A stretch of DNA of 64,000 nt, from assembly GCA_011037195.1 (NCBI GenBank), contig JAAEAF010014516.1, positions 100,340 to 164,339 of the forward strand, given 5' to 3'. The translations under genes and the position numbers were made by a program. Positions 33,305 to 44,382 of the stretch are shown piece by piece. This DNA is from Triatoma infestans. Lineage: Eukaryota; Arthropoda; Insecta; Hemiptera; Reduviidae. The number at the start of each line of letters is the position of its first letter. Position 1 is the first letter of the stretch. Below the pieces are notes generated by a model, which saw only the letters and a list, made by a program, of their open reading frames with translations, had not been told where the DNA came from and did no database searches.

Positions 33305-33990
33305 TTTTTTTTTTAAATTTATTTATTGTAATACAGTACCAACACAAAATGTGTTTTGCCTGTAATGCTGTTGTCTGTATGATAATGTACTGACGTGTAG
33401 AACGTGTGCACGTACCCCATCCAATGATGGCCCTGTTGGAGTGATTTGTTTATGGAGTGAATAAATGAAATGTGAAGTGAAATGAATGTATGGGTGTGAA
33501 TGTAATTATGCTAGTTCATAATGTCGTTCAGTGAGGTCTGTCAGTCAGTATGAAGTTTGTCTACGGTGGATGTAACAAGTCCTGTGGCCATCTCCGTTTT
33601 AGTCTTCTTCCTGGAACTAGAGTTGTTTGTAAATTGTTGATTAGAAGATTTGTATGACTGTTCAGTTTGACAGTCGATGTGCTGCTTGTTGTACTGTTTC
33701 AGTGTTTGTGTCTTTATGTATTGTTTCGTTTGTAACATAGAAAGGAGATGAAAGTATAGTCCGCAGTGTGCGAGATTGGAATGTCTGAATTTTTTTCAAA
33801 TGTGTCTGTTTAGCCGCTCCCCAAAGCTGAAGTCCGTATGTCCAAATTGGTTTCAATAGAGTCTTGTAAATTAGGAGTTTGTTGTTTATGTTTAATGTGG
33901 ATTTTGTCTTTAGTAATCTATATAACTGTTTGAAACGTAAATTAAGTTCAAGTCTTTTAGTTTTTACATGTGTTGCCCAAGTTAGTCGTA
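33305..33990 (-). pseudogene. Jockey-clade LINE, C-terminal RT part and 3' end
   Basis: The frame reads LTWATHVKTKRLELNLRFKQ, then LLKTKSTLNINNKLLIYKTL, LKPIWTYGLQLWGAAKQTHL, and KIQTFQSRTLRTILSSPFYV followed by TNETIHKD. This is the standard Jockey C-terminus after the RT catalytic core (RLTWxxHI ... PIWTYGxQLWG ... FQSKxLRxIxxAPWYVxN). The 3' end runs to an A-tail (T-run at 33301-33315). Truncated at its 5' end near 33990, where an unrelated 48-base segment also found at 37.44 kb begins. Confidence 0.75.
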
Positions 33991-34559
33991 GAAATCTTAT
34001 TATACCAAGCAAAAACCAAAACAGACAGAATATTAAAAAAAAAAAACGAAAAAGAAAACGATCCAATGTTTATATTAATAGTCTAACTTTGACTTTAGTA
34101 GAACTAGGTTAGACAGACTGAGATAGCATTTACTTTGAATCTAGACGTACCATTAAAATTCTTATTTGGTAGATAGATTTGATATAAACCATGTATTTTG
34201 TATAATTGAGTTTCCGCAGGAAATCTAGACCAATTGTTAACTAAATTGGTGAGCACTCTTCAAGATTGGAAATTAATCTCACAATACAAACAAACAAAAT
34301 AAAAAATCTATTGTTTAGGAAATGTTCCCATGTTTTTTTTCCAACTATCTATATTATTTCTTTCAACAGTTTTAGTTTTTTAAGTACTTTTCTCTACTTA
34401 CTAGGTTTTAATCTTTTATAATTAAATTAATCTACGAAGTGTAAGCAAATACTTCCATATTAGGTATAACTAATTTTAATTGAGATTATCGAACAATTTG
34501 GAGTCCAAATTTTACATCAAATACAGCGCTCGTAACGAACATCAAAACATTAATTTTTA

Positions 34560-34900
34560 CTTTAATTCAGTTTTGTACTTACTCTTAGTGCTTGCTGTAA
34601 GTGGGAGCTTTAGTAATTGGGTCAAACTATCGAAATTGAGTTTTCGCCAGAAATACGTATTTTGAAGGTCCTATTAATATGTGAATAAAATGCTTTTGGC
34701 AAATAATCTACAAATAAACAAAGCATCTCTAAAACGAACAATCGCATAAAGTTCAAACTTGATATTCCCTTTAGGTATTACCATTGAATCTGACAATAAA
34801 GTTTTGGTCAAAAACATTACATATCCCAGAAAGTGCCACTTCACTGAATATTTTTTTAATAGTTTTCTCGAAACGGGGATTTTTTTTTTCCCCCGAAAAT
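34560..34900 (-). mobile_element. Family B remnant, minus strand, strongly diverged
   Basis: ATCGAAATTGAGTTTTCGCC, AGAAATACGTATTTTGAAGG, AAAGTTCAAACTTGATATTC, CCTTTAGGTATTACCATTG and AAGTGCCACTTCACTGAATA keep the family order in the minus direction. A possible continuation, GTTAACCGGAAGTGAG, appears at about 35043. Confidence 0.5.
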
Positions 34901-35529
34901 TTATTAATTAATCATTTTATGTTCTGGAGGGTGTTACAACGTTGTTTATCTTTCTTCCAAAATGCCACTTCAATGCAAATTGGATGATACGCTTTTGCCA
35001 TCTATTTAATATTGTGACGTATCAAATGTTGATGAAATTCTGTTAACCGGAAGTGAGTTTACAAAATAGTCCAGACCGAGTTTTTCGGAATTATTTCACC
35101 ATTAGCTCTAACATTTTCTATAAACTTGGTATGCTAACTGCGTGTATATAAATCTATCGTAATAAACAATAAAGCAATTACCTTCTTCTCTTTGCCATAT
35201 TTATCGATTGGTTATGCTACTACAACTTCTGTTGCTTCTTTGGGAACATTGTCAAGGTGTTATTCCTTTCAAGGACTTTTTTCTAAGGTAATATAGAAAA
35301 AAATAAAAAACATCAATATCGTAATAAAAATTGAGATTAAGAGCCTTATGAAAGCGGTTTGTAAATTCAAGTTTTACTTTCTTTCTTTCGTGTTTTAAAA
35401 TAAAGCATTATGATGGAGTTTTAGATTTTTGACTCGTTTTCACGGAAAACCCAAGTTTAAGTTCCCTGATTCACTTTGAAAATTTATCTCTATGTATCGG
35501 TTTGCCTATTTTACAAAATAAAAAAAAAC

Positions 35530-37415
35530 TGGTGTAAAACACTCACACAACTTTCTCTTACTCCTGTTCTCAAAATTATAATTGACAAATGATATAGTTT
35601 GTGTGCCAAACTTAACGAAATTCGTCGAAAACTGACAAAACTTTTCAGTAAATGCCCACTTCCGGCTTACTAATTTTCTTAAAACTTGGAATTTTAGTCA
35701 ACTATTTATTTCTAATTAATTTTATTTGGATGATAGAATTTTTTTTTTCTTTAAGCGCATCAGCTGCGATGGCTATTAGCGCTGAAACTCAATGCACAAC
35801 AAATGCCTCACGCGTATTTAATACGTTCTTTATATCCCTGCAGTCCTTGCCTACAAAAGTTAGTCTTACTGGTGTACCCACCTATCCAAATTGCCTACAT
35901 CCAATTAGAAGAATTAAATGTAATAAAACAGTCTAATATATCTGATATATTCGATAATATTCTTCATCACATTTAAATCTCCCTTGAATAACACCTCAAT
36001 TGGAGATGCTATATTAAACCTTTTCCGACAATCAACCAGCCTAATACATTCTTCCATTACATGGCGAACAGTTAAAATTGAAGCATTACACTGAGGGCAC
36101 ATTGGTTTACTTTTTCCTAACAGAATGAGTTACTCTGGTATGACCTATAACTAGCCTTGTGAGGATTATTATTTCCTGCCTAGAAAACGATTCCATATTA
36201 AGTAATTTAAGGTCTGGCCTTATTGATTTCAACTGTGTGTCTGTACACAACCACATTAACTTCCAATCTCTAAAATCTCTGCCTTTACAGTACTTATCAG
36301 ATCATCAATTCTTATCCGTATTGCATATACAGCTTCTTCTATTCCGTGCTGCTTCTTTGGCCATTTTGTCTGCAGCTTCATTGCCCTTAATTCCCGTGTG
36401 GCCAGGAATCCACATAATTGTAATTTCACATTTGTCACTTATTGTATTACACTTTTCTATTATGCGTTTGGGAATAGCATCGTCAATAAATATATTTTCC
36501 AGAGCTGCAATGGCGCTCAAAGAATCGGTGCAAATAAGAGAGTTTTTAAACTGTCTTTCTTCACATATTTGCACAGCATCCCGAATAGCCAGTAGCTCGG
36601 CTGTATAAACACTTACGAAATCTGGATAAAATTATATAAACAACTATGATACCACTTTAGAGGAAGCTGTAACCCCACCCCTCCCCAAAAATACCCTTAA
36701 ATGAATTTTCCCAAGGGAAATGTTTTTAATAAAAGACGTAGCTCTTTGCATGTTTAGTTTATGTACGAAGTTTCAAGAAAATCGTCGGAGCCATTTTTGA
36801 GAAAATCGCGAAAAAGTGAAAAAATCATTTAGTAAAGTGTTAAAAACAAACGCACTTCCCGGTTATCCGATTTTTTTCAAACTCGGAATTTCAACAACAT
36901 ATTTAATTTTAATTAATATTATTTAGATGACAGAATTGTGTAATAAACCGAAATAGCAGTTAAGATGAAAACCTAATCCCACCTCTCCCCCCCCCCAGAA
37001 GTGCCCTCAAATGAATTTTCCCGGAGAAACGTTTCAAATAAAAGTTGTAGCTCTATGTATAGCTGATTTACCAAGTTTAAAGAAAATCGTCGGAGCCATT
37101 TTTGAGAAAATCACAAAAACGTAAAAAAAACAACTAGTAAAGTGGTACTTCTAGTTGAGGAATTTGGACAGATAACGCACCGTCAGATCCCATGGTGATA
37201 CCTAAACGTAGTATCAAGTTTCAACTTTCTACGGTTTTTCATTTTTGAGCTATGCTGTTCACATACATACATACACACACACACAACACACACTGACCAT
37301 TTGCTATAAACCATTTGGGCACAGGGAACCTTAAAACGGGTATTTCTGGTGAAAACTAGATATCGAAAATTTGACACGATTACAATACTTCCTCTTACTA
37401 GGAGTAAGAGAAAGT
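35530..37415 (+). mobile_element. Family B repeat, long form, split by a LINE
   Basis: Starts TGGTGTAAAACACTCACAC, AACTTTCTCTTACTCCTG. After the first module it is interrupted at 35741-36624 by a LINE and resumes ATTATATAAACAACTATGATAC. Two main modules follow (around 36700-36860 and 37000-37150), each with AAATCGTCGGAGCCATTTTTG. The copy ends with (CA)n, AACGGGTATTTCTGGTGA and the terminal hairpin CTTCCTCTTACTAGGAGTAA with GAGAAAG. Without the LINE it would be about 1.0 kb. Confidence 0.8.
35741..36624 (-). pseudogene. I/Jockey-type LINE fragment (RNase H and C-terminus) nested in family B
   Basis: The minus-strand frame at 36305-36574 reads NSLICTDSLSAIAALENIF and later EITIMWIPGHTGIKGNEAAD plus KMAKEA, the RNase H core with its Asp motifs. 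At 35914-36102 MCPQCNASILTVRHVMEECI has the C-x2-C-x8-H-x4-C ending of such ORF2 proteins. The 3' end is an A-tail (T-run 35739-35748). GATAGAATT (35732-35740) and GATAAAATT (36625-36633) are a 9 bp TSD with one difference, made of family B sequence. 5'-truncated and broken by frameshifts. Confidence 0.8.
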
Positions 37416-37600
37416 AAAAATTGAAGAACTTTAAATTTAATATTCTGTCTGTTTTGGTTTTTGCTTGGTATAATAAGATTTCTATGAAAATCATTCAACG
37501 AAGTATTAAGTAGGCAAGGTGAAAAGTCTCGGAGTAGTAGTGAAAATGAGTTTTTTTAAATTTAAAAATGTATTTATTTCTCAATGTGTCTCACTTTAGT

Positions 37601-38601
37601 TCAATACATTTTGTCCAACGTTTCTCCAATAACTGGGATTCCGTCCGTGAAGGGCGATTCCGGAAGATCTTCAAAATATCCATTTATCACTGCTATCACC
37701 TCTTCATTTGACCCAAAACGTTTTTCAGCCACAAATTCCTTAAGGTTTGGGCATAAATGAAAGTCAAAAGGAGTCGAATCTGGCAAATAGGGAGGATGTT
37801 CCAACAATTCATACTTTAAATCCCTCGATTTCTCCAATGCCAAAGCGCCTTTGTGGGCGTGTGGAAAGTGGATGTTTTTCTCTTGCAAACCAGGCCTTTT
37901 CTCTCTGATTTTTTCATCTAGCTGGTCAAGAAGATGTGCGTAGTATTCCCCATTAATGGTCTGACCCTTTGGCATGTAATCAATTAAAGGAATCCCTTTA
38001 GAATCCAAGAAAACACTAGCCATAACCTTTCCATCCGATGCAATTGTCTTTGCTTTCTTTGGTGCAGAGCCACCGGCTTCTACCCACTACTTGGACTGTT
38101 GTTTTGATCCAGGTATAAAGTGGTAAACCCACGTTTCCTCCATCGTAACAAATCGGTGCAAAAAATCGTTAGATTCTTCTTAAAACGGCACAAACATTGC
38201 TGAGAAACTAGATTCCTCATTTGTTTGTGATAAGCATTTAACAAATGCGGCACCCACCTTGCACAAAGTTTTCTCATACTAAGTTCTTCGTGTAAAATGT
38301 GCCGTACCCTTTCTTCTGAGATGTCTACAGCCTTACTTATCTCATACACCTTTAATCGTCATCTATAACCATACTGTTGCAGTTTTTGGCCGTCCTTCAT
38401 GTGGATCATCTTTCATAGATTTACGACCACGTTTAAACTCAGTTGTCCAATTTTTTTTACTTTTGATAACGAAGGTGCAGACTCCTTATACACTTTCACC
38501 AACTTTGCATAAATTTCTGTTGGCGATAAACCATCCAAAACGAAGCATTTTATGACGGAACGGTATTCAAGTTTATTCAATTTGTGAAAAACACACAACA
38601 C
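37601..38601 (-). pseudogene. mariner transposase pseudogene
   Basis: The N-terminal part (38413-38601) has NKLEYRSVIKCFVLDGLSPT, the helix-turn-helix that binds the TIR. The middle (38080-38349) has VRHILHEELSMRKLCARWVP. The C-terminal part (37601-38023) has MASVFLDSKGIPLIDYMPKG, QTINGEYYAHLL and YELLEHPPYLPDSTPFDFHL. Of the DD34D triad, the first Asp (T-x-D-E-T-W) reads TMEETW, so Glu. The second (HQDNA) is lost, the site reading NIHFPHAHKGA. The third (PYxPDxxPxDF) survives. Frameshifts and stops separate the three parts. Confidence 0.85.
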
Positions 38602-38995
38602 GCTTACTTTAAACAGCCGTATAAAACAAACTCTTTGTCTGATCTAATTCTCATTATAACCTTTCACCAACTTTGCATGAATTTCTGTTGGCGATAAACC
38701 ATCCAAAACGAAGCATTTATGACGGAACGGTATTCAAGTTTATTCAATTTGTCAAAAACACACAACACGCTTACTTTAAACAGCCGTATAAAACAAACTC
38801 TTTGTCTGATCTAATTCTCATTATACACTTTCACCAACTTTGCATGAATTTCTGTTGGCGATAAACCATCCAAAACGAAGCATTTTATGACGGAACGGTA
38901 TTCAAGTTTATTCAATTTGTGAAAAACACACAACACGCTTACTTTAAACAGCCGTATAAAACAAACTCTTTGTCTGATCTAATTCTCATTTGGTC
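38493..38995. repeat. Three tandem copies of a 167-168 bp unit inside the mariner
   Basis: CTTTCACCAACTTTGCAT starts at 38493, 38661 and 38828. Each unit runs through CTGTTGGCGATAAACCATCC, AAAACGAAGCATT, AACAGCCGTATAAAACAAAC and TTTGTCTGATCTAATTCTC. The copies are almost identical: the middle one lacks a T in GCATTTATG. So the expansion is recent relative to the decay of the transposase. The unit covers the transposase start and its leader. Confidence 0.9.
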
Positions 38996-39092
38996 TTTAC
39001 TTTTGCAACAAGTGTGCCATCATAACAAAACAGTAATTTCATTTGTAACAATGCCATCTATGGGCTAGGCCGAGAACTTTTCATTTGCCCTA

Positions 39093-39719
39093 GTAAATAG
39101 CATAAAACTTCTTTAATAAATTAAAGTTCAGATAAGAATTGCTGCCTTAAATATCATATCTTTTGGAGCTTAATACTATATAAGCCCAAAAAAAGAAAGT
39201 AGTCACTAAAAAAACTTCCTACATACAGTTATGGTTATCAATAAAAAGAATTAGAAACATTAATGTTTCGTACATCGTACTTTTGTAGAACATAACAAGG
39301 GCTGAGACGCTGAGAGGTAAAAGGTCAAAAGGTTATACACTTGCTTTAATGTACATACGAATTCCATCTTGAAGATTAAAAGTTATCTTCTAAATTGATA
39401 GAACACGTACTAGTAAAATAAAAATGTTACCTAACGAATTTTTAATAACTTAAAAGAAACAACCTGCCCCCATAAAGCTTTACTCTCATTAATTTACTGC
39501 ACGCCTTGAACATAAAGAAGCACTTTAAACAGTCTTTTTTGTATGTATGTATGTATGTATGTCCATGCAAAACTATTCCTTAGAAGGAAAAAAAAGAAAG
39601 GAAAACTGAAAAAGATGGATGCATATTTTATTCGTTTTGAAAAATGAATAAAGTGCAAAAAATGACAATTTTATTCATAAGATGTTAGAAGTGCGCTCGA
39701 TAATAGTGGATTATACGAA
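39093..39719. other. Intergenic, with a GTAT microsatellite
   Basis: GTATGTATGTATGTATGTAT at about 39541-39561 is a short tetranucleotide repeat. No other feature is seen. Confidence 0.5.
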
Positions 39720-40037
39720 ATGTATTCACAACATGATAGTCCAAGAAGGCCGACTCTAAAAAAAAATACGATACTGTCAAGGGTAAGACCTATAATATTT
39801 TCCAGCTCTATAATTGATATTATGGACAATCAAGACAGTCAAGTATTGCGTCCACTCGACGTGGTGCAATATAAATGTATAAGATCATGCCTAGGATTTC
39901 TGCAGAGCATGCGTACTGACGACATGAAATCCGAAGCGGGCGAATCTCCATTGGATATTATTAGAAGACCGATCATCTCAGATAGACAGCTGTGTAAATT
40001 ACTCGCTTACAATAGTCCCACATATTTTCTAAAGTAG
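39720..40037 (+). pseudogene. LINE ORF2 fragment between RT and RNase H
   Basis: The frame holds RVRPIIFSSSIIDIMDNQDS, then LRPLDVVQYKCIRSCLGFLQ, SMRTDDMKSEAGESPLDIIR and RPIISDRQL. LDxxQYKxLRxxxG...T...AL..EAGExPLxxRR is the constant segment after the RT in I/Jockey/R1-type elements. Neither catalytic domain is included. It could be a piece of the same family as the nested LINE at 35.7 kb, but the segments do not overlap. Confidence 0.6.
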
Positions 40038-40338
40038 CAGACAATCACAATATAAAATTTCACGCACCGTTACTGGAAGAAAAAGGAGTTACCATTGCTA
40101 ACTAACAGTTTCTCTTAGATTGTCCCCACCCCAGCCACTATAGTACCACATCAACTATAATCATATCAAATTTCATGATTCCTCTGATTATTTTGCCCTC
40201 AACAAGCACATTAAGGTTACACTATCTACCAAATTATTCAATGACTGACAATTATTCGAATAATTTAGCCTTCCATGCACCATATTGTAGAAAAAAAATG
40301 GCCTGGTTGTAAGAATATATCCACCAATGGATCTAAGC

Positions 40339-40755
40339 AGCGCCCGTTCTAGAGGCGGGAACCCATACATTTGTCCAATGGCGCCAAAATTTAGAGGCGC
40401 CATTTTGGCTGTAAGTGTGAGAAAAATATTGATGTGTTAAAATATTCAATTAATAGAAAATTTCACATATCAATTTTTTCGTTCGCTACAAATTTCCAGT
40501 GCGTAGCGTCAATTATATTGTTTATGTCTAAAAGCTAAAAATATTTACACTATTATTGAATAATTAACGCAGAATTTGTAAAGGACATGCTTATACTTCT
40601 CTGAACAGTATAGCATTTAGCACGCGAGCAGAGCGCTGCTTCAGCTTGTATTTGCACATGCATAGACTTGCTTAGAAAAATATATATATATACATTCTTA
40701 AGGTGCGGCAATTTGTCTTTTTATCCGAGGCGACGAAATCGCTAGTGCGGGCGCT
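40339..40755 (+). mobile_element. Family D element (AGCGCCCG termini, 9 bp TSD)
   Basis: A 417 bp element. The left end AGCGCCCGTTCTAGAGGCG and the inverted right end AGCGCCCGCACTAGCG match at 12 of the first 15 positions. Flanked by GATCTAAGC at 40330-40338 and 40756-40764. Shifting the boundary by one base gives an 8 bp duplication, so hAT-like (8 bp) or Mutator-like (9 bp) cannot be separated. The interior is non-coding, with GGCGCCATTTTGGCTGTAAG and a TA tract. A second copy is at 58.2 kb in reverse. Confidence 0.75.
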
Positions 40756-40936
40756 GATCTAAGCTTGGTGAAGGGGTTGATAGCGTGTTTTCTAATCATG
40801 CATAGACTTGCTTAGAAAAATACATCATATATACATTCTTGAGGGGCGGCAATTTGTCTTTTTATCTGGGGCGACGTAATTGCTAGTGCGGGCGCTGATC
40901 TAAGCTTGGTGAAGGGGTTGATAGCTTGTTTTCTAA
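40657..40936 (+). repeat. 140 bp tandem duplication spanning the family D right end and flank
   Basis: CATGCATAGACTTGCTTAGA starts at 40657 and again at 40797. Both copies run through CGGCAATTTGTCTTTTTATC, the right terminus GCTAGTGCGGGCGCT, the target repeat GATCTAAGC and host flank TTGGTGAAGGGGTTGATAGC. The unit joins element and flank, so the duplication happened after insertion. The copies differ at roughly 10 positions. Confidence 0.85.
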
Positions 40937-41181
40937 TCCTGGCAAACATATCGAGCATTCTTTTGCCCTGTCCAAATGGAAAACCATTTCTTATGCGGAA
41001 CTATTTGGTTATATTAGAAGCAGTACGATACATAAAAAGTATGAACTCAGAAGAGTGCAGATTTCCAATTTTTAAAAGTGCGCTGCTGAAATTAGAAAAT
41101 GTATCGGGAAAACTAGAAACCAATCCATTTATTACTTTATTTGTCAGATGGTGGAGGTACCTAAACGCAATACAAGATTGA

Positions 41182-42329
41182 ATGTAGCTGAGATTTTTTT
41201 CTTTTTTAAAACATTTTGTTCACAGAGCTAAAAACATTTTCTTTTTTTGTACTGAGTAGACCACCAAACCATGTATTCACAATGAAAACTCAATTTGAGT
41301 AATACAAACTAAAATTTGATTAATACGAACTTAATATTTTTTCTTACTGGAATAAGATAAAGCGTAAGAGACCAAAAAAAAAAAAATTATTTACTAATTC
41401 TAAACAACTAGATATGTTAGAAGAGTTAACTTATAGTAAAGGTTCACATGAAATGAAGCTGGAGTTGGAATGAGGTAAATAACTAGATAATGAAAGAGTA
41501 TGAAAAAAAAGAAAAAGAAGTGGAGGTAAGCCAGTTCAAGTCAATTGCTTGAGGTTTATAACTGGTTGGAATGAAGTAATTTAGGATTTAAGTATGACAG
41601 AGAAGCCGACACATTTCTAAAGAAGCTGTCATTGTTCACACAACACACTGACACTCTTTGATAATAATAACTTCATTATTCTATCAATTTAACTGCTATG
41701 TAATAAACAATAACTAGATGAGAACAACTATATAAGCAGCTTCTAAATAATGAATAGGTAGGTAGCTTGGCAACGTAAATAATTGTTTAAGTAGTATATA
41801 ATTGTTAGGTAGAAATATATTGGTCCTATTATTATATATTCTTTAACTTCTTTCTTCATCGTGTTCATTATTATATTTTTAATATGATTATCAGATCACG
41901 CAATAATAAAAATAATAATGAACCAATAAATTCTTTCAGCTAGAATAAGTTAATTTGTTATCATTCATTCCGTTAAGATGAATGAACTTGAATTCAAATC
42001 ACGAATAAGCAGGAGTATCCATTTTACCTTTTTCTTGTTTGGCGCAACATTTCGTAGAGATTCCCTTGATCAATTTCGTCACCATTTCACATTTTTATCG
42101 AACGGTAATTCAACAACCCTATGGTTGTTCCTTCTTTCGAAATGGCTAGCCCATCTTATCTCCAGGCATTAACAAAAACCATCTAAATGATAATTTTGAA
42201 TATTCCCACATTTTATACTCAACAAATCTTTGCTGGTATGTGGTTGCTATGTTCAAAAATTCAAAACATATTATGACTCCAAATAACTTTCAAGATAACT
42301 AACTTCTGATATTCAGATAAAAATTGCAC
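41182..42329. other. AT-rich stretch, nothing recognised
   Basis: No supported coding sequence. A frame at 41978-42172 (MNELEFKSRISRSIHFTFFL) has no family resemblance that I can see. Confidence 0.3.
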
Positions 42330-42715
42330 AAAATTAGAACAGCCTCCAAACCCTACAATCCAAAATACTCCGTTGTATAATCAATGCTCCGTTTTATATT
42401 TCTAACCTGACAATCCATTCCGATCTCCAGATTCCATTTATAAGTGGCCTAGTCCAAATACATTACCGCAAATTTCTCACCCGTCTCGCCCATCATCACA
42501 ATCCATTAATTCATCAGCTTTCTTCAGCATCCCTCCTCGACGCCTGAGGCGGCAGTGACCTCGTGATCTCTTATAAGTGTGCACAGAGAAATAGTGAGGA
42601 ATGGCACCATTGGGTGATTTCTCCTTTACCATCATTGTAAGTCATCTCATTTACTTGTTGCTGGTTACGCAAGCGTACCAGCAGTTGTAAATTTTTAAAT
42701 AAATAAATAAAAAAA
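42330..42715 (+). pseudogene. Jockey-clade LINE 3' end
   Basis: The frames read LQTLQSKILRCIINAPFYIS, NLTIHSDLQIPFISGL, QIHYRKFLTRLAHHHNPLIH and QLSSASLLDA, matching the Jockey C-terminus (LQxKxLRxIxNAPFYVSNxTxHxDLxIP). A 3' UTR follows, then an A-rich tail (AAATAAATAAATAAAAAAAA) near 42697-42716. Same clade as the minus-strand copy at 33.3-34.0 kb, but not the same copy. Confidence 0.75.
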
Positions 42716-43477
42716 AATATAGAATAGTTACCACACAACTGAACAAAGCAGTATTTTGGGGCTGTAAAGTGCATTTAGAGGCAAAAAACTTACAACACAC
42801 TTAAAAAAGTCTACTTAAAATAATTGATTCCTACTAGATCAATTTCTCTGCGAGTATACAAACTTGTCTAGTTTATAATTATTAGCGTATTTTATAATGG
42901 TTCATTAGCTGTAACCTGTGTTAAGATAGGATTGTGTCTTTAAATATAATTTATTATAAAATCAAAATTTGAGTTTTATTTTATCCTGTTGCTGTCTGAA
43001 TGCTTGGAAATGCGTGTCTTGTGATTCCCTGAATAAGAAAAAAATGTTCTTAGCGATTGATCTATACACGCGAATAAAATATACAAATGAAAAAAACGCC
43101 CTAAGCTATTTCCTTTAAGAACCACCATCAGACCAGCGCAAAGGTTACGGTCAAATTCCATCAACCGCTATTTACTGAATCGTTTCTTTTTAGCTCTCAG
43201 CGATTTTCTTTCAAAGACATCTCCAACGATTTTCTTCACACTTCTTTAGTTTTACTTGAAATATCTTATTAGCAAAATTTATTTTTGTGCAGTTCTGGGC
43301 AAGTCGGCACCACTGGCCGATTTAATGCTTTGTTAAAATTCCAAGTTTTGTAGAAAAATTTAACCGGTGTTGATTGGTGAATGATTTTTTCGAAATTTTC
43401 TCAAAGAGGACTTCAAGGTATTCAACAAATTTGAATGGTAACGGAACCAATGGCCAGTAAATTCTTTATAAAAAAAA
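42716..43477. other. AT-rich stretch with faint family B traces
   Basis: Near 43198-43240 AGCGATTTTCTTTCAAAGAC and TCCAACGATTTTCTTCACAC resemble family B modules in reverse. Too decayed to delimit. Confidence 0.3.
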
Positions 43478-44207
43478 TCTGGTGTGAAACACTCACACAA
43501 CTTTCTCTTACTCCAGTTCTCAAAATTATAATTGACAAATTTTATAGTTTGTATACCAAATTAATTAAAATACGACGAAAACTGAAAAAACCGTTCAGTA
43601 AAAGCGCACTTCCGGTTAACTAACTTTCCTTGAAACTTGGAAGTTCCCTTAAATGAAATTTTCCCAAGAATTGTTTTAAATAAAAGATGTAGATCTTTGC
43701 ATGTTTAGTTTATATACGAAGTTTCAAGAAAATCGTCGAGCCATTTTTGAGAAAATTACGAAAAAGTGAATAAATCATTTAGTAAAGTGGTAAAGTAAAC
43801 GCACTTCCGGTTATCCGATTTTTTCAACTCGGAATTTCAACAACATATTTAATTCTAATTAACATTATTTAGATGACAGAATTGTCTAATAACTGAAATA
43901 GCGTTAAGATGAAAACCTAACCCCACCCTCCTCCAGAAGTGCCCTGAATGAATTTTCCGGAGAAATGTTTCAAATAAAAGTTGTAGCTCTTTGTATATGT
44001 GGTTGATATCGCAAGTTTAAAGAAAATCGACGGAGCCATTTCTGAGAAAATCGCAAAAACGTAAAAAAAAAAACTAGTGAAGTGGACTTCCGGTTGAGGA
44101 ATTTTAACAGATAACACACTGTCAGATGCGATGGTGATATCTAAACGTAATATCACGTTTCAACTTTCTACGATTTTTCGTTTTTGAGCTATGCTATTCA
44201 CATACAT

Positions 44208-44260
<53 letters not shown>

Positions 44261-44382
44261 TTATTTGTTAAAAACCAGTTTTTTGGACTCAGGGGACCTC
44301 AAAACGGATATTTCCGGTGAAAACTCGATATCGAAAACTTGGCACGATTGCAATACTTCCTCTTACTAGGAGTAAGAGAAAG
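43478..44382 (+). mobile_element. Family B repeat, complete long form
   Basis: About 905 bp, intact from TCTGGTGTGAAACACTCACA with AACTTTCTCTTACTCCAG to the terminal hairpin CTTCCTCTTACTAGGAGTAA and GAGAAAG. The three modules end at CACTTCCGGTTA (43609), CACTTCCGGTTA (43803) and GACTTCCGGTTG (44085). A perfect (CA)n tract lies at about 44207-44258, then AACGGATATTTCCGGTGA. Module two is shorter than module three because the spacer block is deleted. The best long-form reference. Confidence 0.8.

Larger units (their letters stand above)
37513..39090 (-). mobile_element. mariner transposon with internal triplication
   Basis: Ends GGCAAGGTGAAAAGTCTCGG (left) and, inverted, GGGCAAATGAAAAGTTCTCGG (right), each next to TA (37511-37512, 39091-39092). 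The element is 1578 bp against about 1.3 kb for a normal mariner; most of the excess is two extra copies of a 167 bp unit near the transposase start. The transposase is dead (next entry). Belongs to the same lineage as the 21.05 kb fragment. Confidence 0.85.
40290..41181 (+). pseudogene. Possible old coding sequence split by a family D insertion
   Basis: Removing the family D element, one target repeat and the tandem duplication leaves a frame KNGLVVRIYPPMDLSLVKGL that crosses the insertion site and continues IACFLILANISSILLPCPNG ... YIKSMNSEECRFPIFKSALL ... FVRWWRYLNAIQD to a stop at 41181. The composition looks protein-like and is the longest open stretch nearby, but I recognise no domain, and the frame could be chance. 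Confidence 0.3.

Noticed and set aside
37183..37494. 103-codon minus-strand frame
   Set aside because: It lies in the family B (CA)n and terminal hairpin region and is not conserved between copies.
40188..40403. Minus-strand frame MAPLNFGAIGQMYGF...
   Set aside because: It runs across the family D terminus and its flank, so it is not an ancestral frame.
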